Below are positions 52,431 to 64,000 of a DNA stretch of 64,000 nt, piece by piece. How positions within the stretch are numbered: position 1 is the first letter of the stretch; the number at the start of each line of letters is the position of its first letter. Origin of the DNA: Eutrigla gurnardus (Eukaryota > Chordata > Actinopteri > Perciformes > Triglidae); assembly GCA_963514095.1 (NCBI GenBank), contig OY741280.1, forward strand, positions 19,071,689-19,135,688, given 5' to 3'. A program made the translations under genes and the position numbers. The notes below the pieces were generated by a model. The model did not search any database. It worked only from the letters and a program-made list of their open reading frames with translations, and was not told the origin of the DNA.

Positions 52431-55004
52431 CCACATAAATCCCTCCTGCCCGTTTCTAACACACGCAATTATGTGCAAATAAAGACAAATGCACAGAAGC
52501 CTTTTAGACGCATGAAACCAAAGTAAAAGTCTTCCCTGAGTGAGTAGGGATTATTTTTATGGCTTGTCGAGGCTACTTGGTACATTTAATAGCTGTTCTC
52601 AGGACAGTTTTACCACCACACACATAAATAAAAAGTAGCATCAGAGGCAGACCTGATTGTGGTGTCCAGTGAGGAGGCTGTAATATATGTCAGTATTCAA
52701 ACAAAAAACCCGATAACGTTTTCACACAAGGGCTGCAAGGACATTATTAATTCATGTTTTTTTATTATTATTTCGTCTACTAGCTGCTGTGAAACAGTAA
52801 AACATTGTAATTCCCTAAAGAGACGTCTTCAAATAACCAAACTAAAATATATAAAACAGAGAAATGTGGCCATATCTCACTCATGATAGATGAAATGAGA
52901 TAAATATTAGATAAAATGAGGCCTGGGACCTTTACCAGACTGATGTAAATGTTGACGTCATGGCAGCGAGGACGCGGCGGACTCTTGACAGCCCGATAAT
53001 TACAGCTTTCTCAGGAGCAGAGGTCAAGTGCCCCAATGAAAGGCCAGACGTTGGGATGGTGTGCAGAGGAGGCGGAGGCAGGGTCTTAATTGATAGGTGT
53101 CCATGGTAACGAGAACAGCTGGGGTTAAAATTAAGGGCCTGGTTACCGTGGTTATGTGTTGGGGTCCCCTGTATTTGTGTACTCTCTTCACATTCTTTGC
53201 CCCTGCCCCTTTCATTCCCTCGCGTTTTGTCTTTCTCCCTCGGCCTCCTCTTTTCCCATCCACTGACCTCATCCACGAAAGTGTTTTTCTTCCTCTTCTT
53301 CTTCTTCATCTCTCTCTCTCACGACCCTATAGATGTCATGCTCTTTCTCCCCGGCGCTGTCAAACACACCTCCTCCTCACCCTCTCATTCATTCTGGGCT
53401 CGGTAACATGTGAAGCAGAGGTCGGATGCTCTCGGGAGTCCAAGTCATGGAGGTTGAGATATCGGACAGAAGGTGATCAAACTGAAATATCTCACTTATT
53501 TGACTCCATAGTTACGAAGCACATGTCTGGTACTAACTACTTTCTTGGTTCACTTCTCTTTTTTCCTAATATATGTTTCCCTTCTCACTCCTTGCTGCTG
53601 CCTCTCACATCTTTTTATTATTTATTTTTCTTTCACTTTCGCCTGTCTTTCCCCCATTTATCTCGTGTTTTTGTTCCTCTTGGACTTTGACCTTTTATCT
53701 GTCCTTAAGTCACCCTCTTTTTCATGAGATAAAGACTCCTTTGCCCCTCCCTTTTTCCCCCTTCACTGTTGGAGTGTCAATTTATCTAAATTAAAATAAA
53801 ATGTTCATTCTTTCCCCTCACACACACACATTCATCCCCATTCTCTCTTTGTTCCTGTCTCTGTCTGCCTCCCTTTCCTGCTCATTAACCTGCGACTAAC
53901 TAAGGCCCTAAAACCAAAAAGAGTTTGGATGAAGCCTGTTTTCTCACGGGGTCATAAATCTATCGCTCTTTCTCCTTCCCTCTTTCTCACTCCGTCCCCT
54001 CCCTCCTTTCCCACCATCCATCCACACAGAGCTTCCCTGGGCTGACGGCTCTGACACGTTGTTATTTTTCTGTACATATTAAGGACCACATTTAAGCAGC
54101 GATTTCAGGGAGACAACTTGAGAAGTGTGTTTCCAAATGTTTTTAATAAGAGGTGACTTGATGTCAACACACACTCGGACATGATCCTTGCCCTCTACCC
54201 AGAGGAGCGCCTTGACCGGGCAGTTAAAGCTCTCGAGGTCAACGTTGCTGTTATCGTGCTGTTCCCGTGCCTGATGGTCAGGTCACAGAGGTCATGTTGG
54301 CTTCCTGCTTCCAGCCAGACTCGGTGTGTTTATCCTGCATACAACCCAAACCAAACCGAACTCCATCAAGCATCATAGAAGAAATTAGCCGTGACATTTT
54401 TATGTCCAAACCAAAAATACGACTGCTTGTTGGGATGATTGATGAGTCTAGGCCTGTGACTTTTGACAGTTGATGGCTCATGGTTTTCTTTAATCATAGA
54501 GGTAACATTGCCCTCACCACAATCAGGAGGTATTGCATAACTTAATTCTTGTTATTGTTAGTTGTTATGTTTTGCTTCAGGTGCTGGTGAGAAAGTGAAA
54601 CATGATCCAGGAAGTCCAGATTAACCATTATAATAGATCCATCAGACTCTGCACCGCAGTTTATGATAATATGAGAATAGATTATACAGCTGTGGGATGT
54701 TATTATGGTTATGTTTTTATCTCTTCACCTCAGCTGCTTTTCTACTTTCTAGTACCGACAAAGCACCTATGAGTAGTTATAGCTGTGTTTGGGCTGTTAT
54801 CTAGAAGATTATATCATAAGGAAGACATCTTTTTGATATCAGATGTAATGTTTTATTCTAAAATAGTCTATTTTGGTGTCGGTGTGGCCCCGAGAGAGCA
54901 GAGAATAGATGTTAACTCTTCTAGTCTTTCTTCTCTTGCTGTTATTCAGGGTGAGTGAAAGGACGGGTGTAATTGGGCTGTGTTTGCTGAAAACAATTGC
55001 TCTG

Positions 55005-55007
<3 letters not shown>

Positions 55008-55040
<33 letters not shown>

Positions 55041-55058
55041 TGTGTGTCTGTGTGTGTC
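55008..55058. repeat. (TG)n microsatellite, imperfect
   Basis: About 51 bases of TG with TTTG and TCTG interruptions. Confidence 0.95.
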
Positions 55059-55595
55059 TTTTCCCATTTTCTCATCCAAGTCATTAATTTGAACTATGCA
55101 GGAATTCAAGCTTCCAGAAGCAGAGTTGCTCTCTTGACATGTTTGGCCTCGGCGGCAGCAGAAAGGCCTGTGACCCAGTTTGCCTTGAAATCTAATTTCC
55201 TAAAGAGTTTCTCCTCATTTGTCTCTCATTGTGTCATCTCTACACTCACCCCCTTGTCATTTCCTGAAACCTAATCTAGATGGTGAGTCAACTTGTGTTT
55301 AATGAAGACGGATGAGAGTCGGAGGAAGGAAGCTTTTACGAGATAACTGTTATGTCTTCTGAACGGCCACCAGTTGAAGCAGGAGCTCCAAGCTGACCTC
55401 AAGTCTGTCCTCAGATGGGTCAGCTTGCCACTTTTCGTCACTTGTACTGAGATCGTGTCAGTAATACTCGGGCAGCCCTGTGTGTATCCTCCAGTCAGCT
55501 CCTGTTAATCCATCCTTGTTGGTTTTTTGGAGGCCCCACACTCCTCCTGTTTCAGCCTCCTCTCCTCTAATCTCTTAACGGCCTCTCAGGGTATC

Positions 55596-55643
<48 letters not shown>
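55596..55643. repeat. (CTGT)n tetranucleotide array
   Basis: Twelve uninterrupted CTGT units. Confidence 0.97.
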
Positions 55644-55644
<1 letters not shown>

Positions 55645-58600
55645 GCTCTATTTTTCACTTCTCCATCATGATGGTGAGCTTGACCTCTTTTTCACATGAT
55701 ATTCACGTTTATCCCAATATTGGAAATTCTCCACAATTGAGTGGGTTTTTAGTATATTGTCCTTTTGTCTCCAGATGATGAATAGATGATTTTGTCACGA
55801 TCAGAGACCTACTGATTCTCCTGCATTACAGACACTCAACCTAATCTATGCAGGTATATAGAGGGTTGTTAGGACATTATCTATAGAGAATATGTGACAT
55901 GTTAAAAACACTCTACTATGAACTATTTGTAGTCAGACTATCCAATAAATAGGATATAATAGAATGATCATAATACTCATAAGGCAGAGAGAGTAGCATA
56001 GTAATAATATAAATATGAACAAACATTAATGGGACATGAATGCATACAATGTACATATAATGTCTATAATTGTGGCTGGGTTGGGAGGGAAGCATCGAGC
56101 AGGTCCAGTGATCATGATAGCAGCTTCAGTTTGATTTCTCATGTGTGTCTGACCCGGTGATGTCACATTATTTTGTCTGCCTCGAGCTAACCTGCGTGTG
56201 TGTGTGTAAATGTTTTACTGATTATGTTCTTATCTCGTACCAAACATTAAACAGTTGGCCTTTGTCACTTTTTCCCACGCTGGGAAACCATTGTTTCTGG
56301 TTAGTACCAGTGAGATGATGCAGACGGAAATATAAATATATAGAGAAGTACTGGACCTGGATCCAAATGTGAGACTAAGCATTCTCTGGGAGTTTTTTTT
56401 AGCTGAATAAGATGTTTAAAAAGCAACACTGCAACAGTGGATGTGCTTCTCTGTAAGTGAACCCAGGCTGCCCCCTATCTGCAGAGTTTAATACTGCAGG
56501 GACAAGTTTGTCTCAAAGTTTGGATGCATTTCAAAGTGGCTCCAACTTTCCCTGCAGAGTGTATAAACTATTCATCACTGCGCTGCAAACAGAATCTCAG
56601 CTCCACCTCTCTGGCTGTTTCAGGATGCCGATGTGAGTTCAGAGGCTGAGCAGGTGCCTCACTGTACTCTACATACTGCTGGTTCAAAGGGTTTGCTTCC
56701 TTGTTTTTATCTGAATCCTTCTGGTGTGTCTGAATGGTTCAGCCCCAGAATGGCAGGTCAGGACTCACGATCCAAACAGGAAGTGTTTCTGCTGCGTTCC
56801 ACCGATGGAGAGGTCAGAAGTCAGGCAGCTGCCGGGAAAAGGGAGTGGGCGGCTGGCGGGCAGTACTGATGTGTCACGGTCACAACTCATGCAGCTGTGT
56901 GGTGACCGGGGTCTCAGAAGAGCTGAATGTTACAGTATTACAGTGACACTTCAAGTCCCCATGATTTAGCAATATATGCCTTAAAAAAATAGATTTCTCT
57001 GTATTTTTTAAATCAAAATCCATTATCTTTTCTTCCTGGAAATCAAGATATGACGCTTGCTGACGTCGGCTAGTACCAACCAATTCCAACCATGACATCC
57101 ATTCTTCAATCAGTGTGTTGCTGTCCTTCAGAGGACACGGTGGGCTTCATGGTCTACGTCGGTCTCGTCCTTTAAAGCCCATCAGAGACAGACAGAGGAT
57201 TTCCTGTTTGCATCGCCGTTGCTGCTCCTGTCACCTAGCAACCACCTGTGGTTGGCAGGAAAGAGGCAACTAACGTTACCTGATTAAAATGGAACCAGAG
57301 ATCCTATATTATTCTATTTTATATTACGATGGGGGATATGGTTAATGATATATTTCAGACTGAGAGCGTATTCATCTCCCGCTGCTGATCCGCTCGTAGA
57401 CGCCATGTTGAGTTAGAATCCAGTCGTCACCGGCGTGCGTGAGCCTTGATATTAGTTGGGCCTATTACTCTCTGTGGACATGAAAGTCCAAGGTTAGAGG
57501 ATCCATCACTCTGATGTGTCCTTTTCCTCATCCTGCTCTTGTTGCTCTCCTCCCTGCTGCCCATCAGCAGCATGTTTTTTTTCCTGTTTCCTCTGTGACT
57601 ATTTCCTTCTAACTATATCCACGTTTACTTCTTCGTCTTATCCTGATGACCTTAGCTATTTTTAACAAAATTAGGCAAACTTAGTAAAAAAATCTGTCTT
57701 AAGACGAGGCAGCTGTAGAAGAACTGTTTGCCCAAACAACATGCAGTTTAACATCTGGAAGAAATGCAGATCTCAATCAGGAAATCTCTGATCACATTTT
57801 GGTTGGCACAAGCTCTGTACTAACTAACCACATCCTGATCCAGTTTATGGCTCTGCCTGCTCTCATCTCTCCGTGTGCACAACAGTAATACCACACATGT
57901 ATGTACAGCACATTGTGTGTTTGCAGACTTCTTTGTGTGTCAGGGTGACCTTGCTGGTGTCCTGGCTGTCTAAGGAAAGGATGCTGACTGGGAGAATTGA
58001 GCTGTACTGGGGGAGGGAGAGACGGGGGAGATGTGAGACGCTGCTGCATTAAAAACACCCAAGAGACAGACATATAAGATGAATGAAAGTGATTACATTC
58101 CCTCCTCTGGCTAGCTCGATGTCTACACTTGGTGGTTATGGTGCTAATAGTGAAAGCAGAAGGTGGATCTTCTCTCCTGTTTTGTGTGTGTGATAGTGAA
58201 TGAAAAGGGTCATTTACTCCCAGTACAAACAGCTGATACAAAGCCAAGCCTCACTGTATCTGTCCTTTCTCTCTCCTCTCCCCGTTTCCTTCGCCCTCCA
58301 CCTTTCTTCCTCTCGTTCCTCTCGTTCCTCCCTCTCACATTGTTGCTCCCTCGTTGCGTCCGTGCATGTGTGTGGATAACGTTTCCAGACGCAGCATTTT
58401 CTGCAGGGGAGAGGGGAAAGGAGATTGGAACCCCCGACCTCTTGACCCTGAAAGCACACAGACATGCATGCATGCATACACAAAGGCAGCCTGCCACTCG
58501 GCCAATGTCCTTTTTGACATGTGAATTATTTGTGTTTTTTAAAAAGCAAAATGAAATCTCTTAAATTCAGAGAAATCCAGTGCATGTTATGCAAGTTGCA

Positions 58601-59184
58601 TTTGATGTGTTTTGTGGTGGTATTGTATGCTGAGGTCACGTGAACATGTGTTTTGTGTGTACAAATACTCACTATGAAGTGAAACACAGCTCATTTCAGT
58701 TATAAAGGACAGCTGTAAGTGGAACAGTTATTAAAGAAAGTAGATCTGATGTCTGCTAATTGATTAATGTGGTTAAACTACAGTTAAAACTAGTATTCTA
58801 TCCATATGAGGTCGTTTTTAACAGAATTGCTAAATGTCCCACAGTGCTGCTGAAGTGATGAGTCGTGCAGCTAAAACACACACATGATGGTCTCTTCTGC
58901 CCCACAGTGGCAGCATCACACTCTTCACCACACACACATGCAGCTGATACAGTTCCTCTTTAGCCTCACGTTCACACTCTTTATTTACAGACATCACAGT
59001 TTCTTACTCAGATTTTACCTTTTTTAATTTTTTTTATGATTTTGATTGTACGCTTTCTTATTGACTCTTTTTATAAAAAACATGCAGTGCTCAAACAGAC
59101 TTTTTTCTGTTGTTTGGGGAGTTTAAGTATTCACTGATTTTGTCAGAAAGCTGAACTGCATACAAAGCCTTGCTGCAGCATGCT

Positions 59185-59640
59185 TAATTAAAACATTTTT
59201 TAACTTTAATATTACATTTAGAAAAAAACCTTAAGAGTCCCAGATTCATCCGGTAATAGAGAGAAGTCACACCGCTTCCTGTGTCCCCCCGGGGTTATTA
59301 CTGTAAATATGCTTATTAACACTTCTTTCACAGTCAGTTATTATACAAAATGCCACTTTATTGAAGTGTAAAATGATCTTTTAAATTGACAAACATACGT
59401 GTAATTCATATCACGATTCAAACGGCAACAGGAAATAATTTGTCTCTCACTGTTGACTGGAAGTGGCGTGATCCACATTGCATCCCTTCCTTTGGGACAG
59501 AAATGACTCTGGGTAATGTAGTTCAGCTTTCTGCTTCCCAATGACTCACAGCATTATAGAATACTCCCTTAAAAATGTTTTTTAATGTTACATTTAGAAA
59601 AAAAAACCTTTCAATGCCCAGACGTCATCAGGAAAGGACT
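59185..59640. repeat. Local direct duplication, two diverged copies
   Basis: About 65 bases at 59185-59255 and at 59572-59637 share (A)AACATTTTTTAA, ATTACATTTAGAAAAAAACC or its near match, and CCCAGA then TCATC(C/A)GG. The intervening 320 bases are unique and AT-rich. Confidence 0.6.
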
Positions 59641-60101
59641 CTGGCTAATGTAAATCTGTTTGAAATGAGAAATCACTCACGGAGCCTCAGTGGTGGGAGG
59701 ATTAACAGCTGGCATCAGCAACACATCTCCATTACCTCATGATATCTGGTAATGGTGGTAATTAGGAAATGACTAATAGGAAATTGTTGCCGTCTGCATA
59801 TATCCGCCTATTATGTGTCCGACATGATGCCTCTTGTTGTTCCACAGTCTAAAAACCATTGTTTTCCAATAGATGGATGTTGAACATGAGGGGTCTCCGC
59901 TGACAGCAGTGACCTGTGGTCAGAGTGGTTGTGTATTGTTGTGTCATGTTGTGACTGGACGTTGCTAGGACTAAAATGTCAGTGGCTCTTCAGAGGCGAG
60001 TTGATAACTTGACCACACAGTTCTCTGCGAGGTGAGAGTAACTTGAGGACCCCCTCTCTTCCAGTCTGCAGCCACAATCATGCTGAATCACGTTGTGATG
60101 T

Positions 60102-60102
<1 letters not shown>

Positions 60103-60150
<48 letters not shown>
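60103..60150. repeat. (CA)n microsatellite
   Basis: About 48 uninterrupted bases of CA. Shorter CA runs lie at 60276-60300, 60308-60329 and 60523-60555. Confidence 0.97.
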
Positions 60151-60152
<2 letters not shown>

Positions 60153-60522
60153 ATCACCTTGGTTTGATCAACCCCCTCTCTGTCTGAAGCTTTTGAACAT
60201 GGAGGCATCATTCAAAGATAGCGGTGAATAAATATCACAGGCAGGATGCATTGCTCACTCATAGCAACAGAAGTAAACACACACACACACACACACACAC
60301 TTTCCGAACACACACAAACACACACACACCTTCCACAAACTGCTGCCAAAGTGTACAGTTGGCACAAATGATGATATGCAAGTATGCATCCAAATACAGA
60401 CAACATTGTTATTCTAATATAAAACCTATAAAATGACTTTAACATGCTGGAATGAAACAGACACACAGGAAGGAGAGCATGCTGGTATCTCCCTGTGGTT
60501 TTCTTCAGAAAGTGTGAGGCAA

Positions 60523-60556
<34 letters not shown>

Positions 60557-60590
60557 CTACATGCACACACACACAGTTCACATTTCCGAC

Positions 60591-61023
60591 TGTTTAGCGT
60601 CATTTCATTTATTTACCAGTTTTCTAACGGTGCTCTCAGCAACGGCTACAGTCTGGTCGCTTGTTTCAGGGGAAAGGAATTCACTGTTAGTGTCGGAGAG
60701 AGAGAGGGAGAGAGAGAGTGGGGGAGAGAGGGAGGGAGGGCATCTGAATGGAGAGAAGTTATTAGCTGCAGTAGTTATGTGCTGAAGGTAGAGAGATGCT
60801 GTAGGAAGTGCCGTGCTCGTCCAAACAGAAGAAGTGAAAGGAGAAGAAGGATCCTCGTGGTTCTGTCGGCTGACATTTAGAAAGCGTTTGTGATATTTCT
60901 CCTTCATGGACACGACTAGTTTTCCTGGGAGTCGGTGGAGCTGCAGTCACTTTTGTTAGTCGAGCTTGTGGAGCTACCTGGGTTTTTTTTTTTTAAGGAG
61001 TTTGGAAAGCGGAGCGAGAGGAG
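60591..61023 (+). promoter_or_regulatory. macf1: Putative promoter and leader of alternative macf1 exon 4
   Basis: The DNA between the CA run ending at 60555 and the start codon contains a (GA)n-rich block (60699-60739), scattered CpG, and a T run at 60983-60994. There is no clear TATA box. The leader ends in GAGCGAGAGGAG before the ATG. The TAA at 60994-60996 is in frame with that ATG, so no longer N-terminus is possible without an upstream splice. Confidence 0.45.
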
Positions 61024-61147
61024 ATGGACTTTCTAACAGACCCTGCGGTCATAACGCCCATCCTGGTGGTGACCTTTCACTTCTTGACGGCGGCTGGATT
61101 TTGGTTTTACCGTCGCCGTCGTCGACGCACACCCAGATTGAGACCAG
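61024..61147 (+). CDS. macf1: macf1 alternative N-terminal coding exon 4 (membrane-anchor head, plectin-1b-like)
   Basis: The exon has 41 codons plus one base and ends at the donor CCAG|GTAAAC in phase 1. The product starts MDFLTDPAVITP. Residues 8-29 form one hydrophobic segment (ILVVTFHFLTAAGFWFY), followed by six arginines (30-35) and TPRLRP. The start context GAGATGG is good and an in-frame TAA lies 28 bases upstream. Plectin isoform 1b, known to anchor to the mitochondrial outer membrane, has the same plan as I recall it: a short acidic start, a hydrophobic stretch (VVVGHVVTLAAVWHW) and an Arg-rich cluster, then the calponin-homology domain. A dystonin isoform has a different N-terminal membrane segment. 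By analogy, this MACF1 form would be anchored in an organelle membrane by its N-terminus (inference). The CGT/CGC/CGA run makes the exon CpG-rich. Confidence 0.78.
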
Positions 61148-62849
61148 GTAAACTGTAACTGTAGCTGAGACCGACGGACAAGCTTCCTCTTCCTGTTTCC
61201 TTTTAACCGCCGGTCTCTGTCAGCGCTGTGATTCTTCTCTTCATTGTAGACAGAAAGGATTTAACATCCATGTGCTTCCTGTTTAGGCTCCACCCCTTCT
61301 GCTGTGTCACCTACCTGTTAGCATGTCAGCATCTTCATTTAAATCCCTGAGCATCTGCAAAGGCTTTTCTTAGGTGATAAGTTTGTACAGTAGTTAGCAG
61401 GATGCTAACACTTTAGCTTGCAGCGGGATGTCATCTCATGTTTTCTATTTTAGCTTGAGTGGAATGTAAAGCGCCTTGTGCTGTAAAGAGCATACATGTC
61501 TCTCCCGTTTCATCTCCCGTTACAGTGGAACACCATGTGTAGGGTTTGTTAAGCGGGACTTGATTGATGGATCAGACCTGCATGAATCATTGGAGAACAA
61601 TCTTCCATATTTGGCTCTTATATTTCATGAGCTATGGAAATGTGCAGCCACATCCGTGTAATCCGACGTGGAGACTGCAGCCTGTCTTTGGCTGCTTACG
61701 TGGCCGGCTGAGTCTTTCTAACTGCACGCTGTCCACCACACACAGGGCTGCTGTGCTGCCAGTAAGCTGCCCAGTTTAGTCTTGTGTCTAATTAGGTAAA
61801 CAGTGATGTAACGCCATGTTTGTGCAGCATTAAACACATTCCAGTTATAGTTTTTGCCTCTGTGTATTATAATCCTTTGAAAGCGTGATAGAAACATACT
61901 CATTACGTCACCGCCTGTTGCATCGAAAGCTTTTTGACTGTCTGTCTGGTAATGCTGGATTCTAGGTTTGGGACATGTGTCTAATTTTATCTGGATGCAG
62001 CGTGTGGCTCAGATTCACCAGGAGAGAAATATCTGGCGTGACATAACGGATCAATGAACCGTCAGTAGAGTAGCAGATGTTAAAACGAGACCAGAGGGCG
62101 GTGACGCCGAGAACATACTGAGGTAAAGAAGCCCAGAGAAGTTGAGCAGGAAAGCAATAATCAAAAGCTTCAACTTTTTTGTATATTAAATGATGTTTCA
62201 CCAAAAGTCAGCTGTGTGCACTCATCAATTAGGGTCTAAAGATGTTAAAAATATATATAGAATCACACTTTCAGTGTCTTTTAAGCATCAACACTCTGCA
62301 GGAAGAAGAGAATAGTTGTTTTTCTGCTTTCATGCTGAATGATGTATTTCCAACAAACGGATGAGCACATCTCTGGTAAACGGGAGATTTAAAGTGGTGC
62401 TTTACTGTTTCTCAGTTTTACAGATTTAATTGTCCGTTTAATTGGTTAAATATTTTGTCAGCTCAGAATGTCTTTGGTGGAGGACAGCCCTAATGTTATG
62501 TAGTCATACTGTTTCCTAATGCAAAACAGGAGCCTAGCATGTTGTCCACTTACATGGTCAGTTGAGGGTGCTGTAACCATACGCTCAACTTATGGATCAG
62601 GATGCTGGTGTGCTTTCATGAAGCTGTTTGTTTTCACAGTAGATCATATTGAACTTTATTTAATTTAAGGTAGAGTAACACATAACGTAATATAGATGAT
62701 TGGAAATAGTTGAAGTGTGTCTGTGTCACAGTGAGTACTATAATCTTAGGGACGTGTCCTCTGAGTGATATTGAGAGTGTGGTAGGACTTTACCGTTTCA
62801 TACTTCACTTTCATGTTTACTTGCTCGGTCTAGAACAGGAAGCAAGCGC

Positions 62850-63140
62850 TGAATTCTCTCTGCCGGCCATCAGGGGGCGACTCGACTGTTTGTAAAAAGA
62901 GTTCTGATTGTATTCTATTTGAAAATGACTCTACATCTCACTTGATTAATCATCCCGGTACACATCATAAACATTTGTAAATGATGGGCCATAATGCAGT
63001 AAGGTTGCTGCTCGGGGCGCTGCTGAGGTCCATCCGTCCCTCCCCCACAGTCCAAATATGGTCACTTCCTTCACTGGTTGTAAAGATGGCGACGGCCACA
63101 ATGTCAAACGTGTGGCTTCAAAACTGTAGTTCAGGTGACA

Positions 63141-63145
<5 letters not shown>
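62850..63145. repeat. Teleost 'CATCAGGGGGCGACTC' interspersed repeat, long copy
   Basis: Landmarks in order are GGCCATCAGGGGGCGACTCG, AAAAGAGTTCTGATTGTATT, AAAATGACTCTACATCTCAC, TTGATTAATCATCCCGGTA, then CCAAATATGGTCACTTCC, AAGATGGCGACGGCCACAAT and GGCTTCAAAACTGTAGTTCA. The order and wording agree with a very common teleost repeat as I remember it. The right end abuts a TG minisatellite. Confidence 0.75.
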
Positions 63146-63175
<30 letters not shown>

Positions 63176-63263
63176 AGTTTGTGTGTGTGTGGCTATGTGT
63201 GAGAGTGTGTGTGTGTGTGTGTGTGGCTATGTGTGAGAGTGTGTGTGTGTGGCTATGTGTGAG

Positions 63264-63299
<36 letters not shown>

Positions 63300-63300
63300 G
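63144..63300. repeat. Compound TG minisatellite with GGCTATGTGTGAGAG unit
   Basis: TG runs of varying length are separated by three near-identical copies of GGCTATGTGTGAGAGTGTG (from about 63190, 63224 and 63250). A degenerate GAGAG copy precedes them and GGCTGTG follows at 63299. The minus strand reads as a His/Thr-rich frame by composition. Confidence 0.93.
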
Positions 63301-64000
63301 CTGTGCAGCATTATACTGTCGGTGAACATTATGTGGTTTGACACTTGTAAATCATAGTGGTTTACACTTTCTTTGAATTTGCTCAACCTTGTATTTAAGC
63401 TCTATTTGTTCTTAAGTGTTGAGAGCACCGTTTAGCCTGTTTAATATAATACCACCAGATAAGAGGGCTCTTCTGATCAGAATAATAAATGGTTCATAAA
63501 AACAGCGCACCCTGTAATACACAACAAACCTGGTTGGATAACAGAAACACACATGAAATGTACTGAAGTAGAGGCCGGGCCTGGTCTCATGTCACGGCCA
63601 CTGAACAGGACACATGATGTCTTTATTTAGATGTGGGTCAGTAATAAAACCAAGCTGACCCTGAATCACCTTCAGTTATTAACCTGGACTTTGCATTTGT
63701 TCTGTCGTCTGCTAGATGATGGTGCTATGATGGGTTATTTTACATCAACGTGCTGATGACGTTACACATAAACATCTTGTATATAATGTAGTGTTGATTG
63801 AGTTCCTCAAATAGAAGGTGTTTCTCTTTGTGACCACAGGAGGGCAGGTTGAATCTGGACTTACCCGGGGCTAACTAGGCTGGACTAAGTGGACAGCTGG
63901 TCGGTGTGTGAATGGGATAATGAATATTGGCTGATTAAATCCTGGAATTATGAGACCAACTTCCTGCCTCCTCCAGTCTGCTGATTTGCAGAGTGACCTT

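Larger units (their letters stand above)
61148..64000 (+). other. macf1: macf1 intron segment after exon 4, running off the window
   Basis: About 2.85 kb of non-coding DNA. It holds a long teleost repeat copy (62850-63145) next to a compound TG minisatellite (63144-63300). The shared exon that should follow, encoding DERD...KKTFTKW of the first calponin-homology domain, was not found here on the plus strand, so it should lie beyond the window. Confidence 0.65.

Noticed and set aside
53097..53690. 197-codon plus-strand open frame, one of the longest in the window
   Set aside because: The DNA is strongly pyrimidine-rich, giving Leu/Phe/Ser/Pro low complexity. There is no recognisable domain, no splice sites in phase, and other frames and strands are open too.
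57792..58247. 151-codon minus-strand open frame
   Set aside because: No recognisable domain. The composition matches the surrounding intron, and no promoter or splice signals were seen.

Overview
The window is vertebrate nuclear DNA, almost certainly from a teleost fish. It has very long intron-like stretches, dense (CA)n/(TG)n microsatellites, several interspersed repeats that I recognise from memory as teleost types, and short coding islands that end at consensus splice donors. No bacterial-style genes, operons, CRISPR arrays or viral genes are visible. I could run no alignment or database search, so every family name rests on recalled motifs.

The whole window reads as the 5' part of one plus-strand gene, the spectraplakin macf1 (microtubule-actin crosslinking factor 1; the a or b paralogue cannot be decided here). 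Three, probably four, alternative N-terminal exons are spread over about 58 kb. (1) 3493-3715 encodes the Ser/Asp/Glu-rich start followed by PGDTLPWNL and SVLDPAERAVVRVA, the classical MACF1 N-terminus. (2) 11571-11664 encodes MAGFIPGLL...AYEDVLERYK, the form also seen in dystonin and, shorter, in plectin 1f. (3) 42294-42348 encodes an 18-residue start, MSSTAAYRQFLQDLEEKR, which I do not recognise. (4) 61024-61147 encodes 41 residues with one hydrophobic segment followed by six arginines, laid out like the mitochondria-anchoring N-terminus of plectin 1b. All four end in a phase-1 donor (G|GT), as needed to join one shared exon that starts the first calponin-homology domain (Asp-Glu-Arg-Asp...). 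That shared exon was not found, so it should lie beyond base 64000. The locus looks like a row of alternative promoters that give one cytolinker different targeting heads.

Layout: 1-436 octamer satellite; 437-3480 upstream or 5' intronic DNA with microsatellites and a teleost CA-linked repeat; 3481-3715 exon 1; 3716-10.2 kb intron with a purine-rich tract and an 'ACTTTTACTT'-type repeat; 10.2-11.66 kb CpG-rich promoter and exon 2; 11.7-41.8 kb intron with an imperfect fold-back element (24.46-25.24 kb), paired TG/CA arrays and repeat relics; 41.8-42.35 kb CpG patch and exon 3; 42.35-60.6 kb intron, including unique stretches that may be conserved regulatory DNA; 60.6-61.15 kb promoter region and exon 4; 61.15-64 kb start of the next intron, with a long teleost repeat that abuts a compound TG minisatellite.
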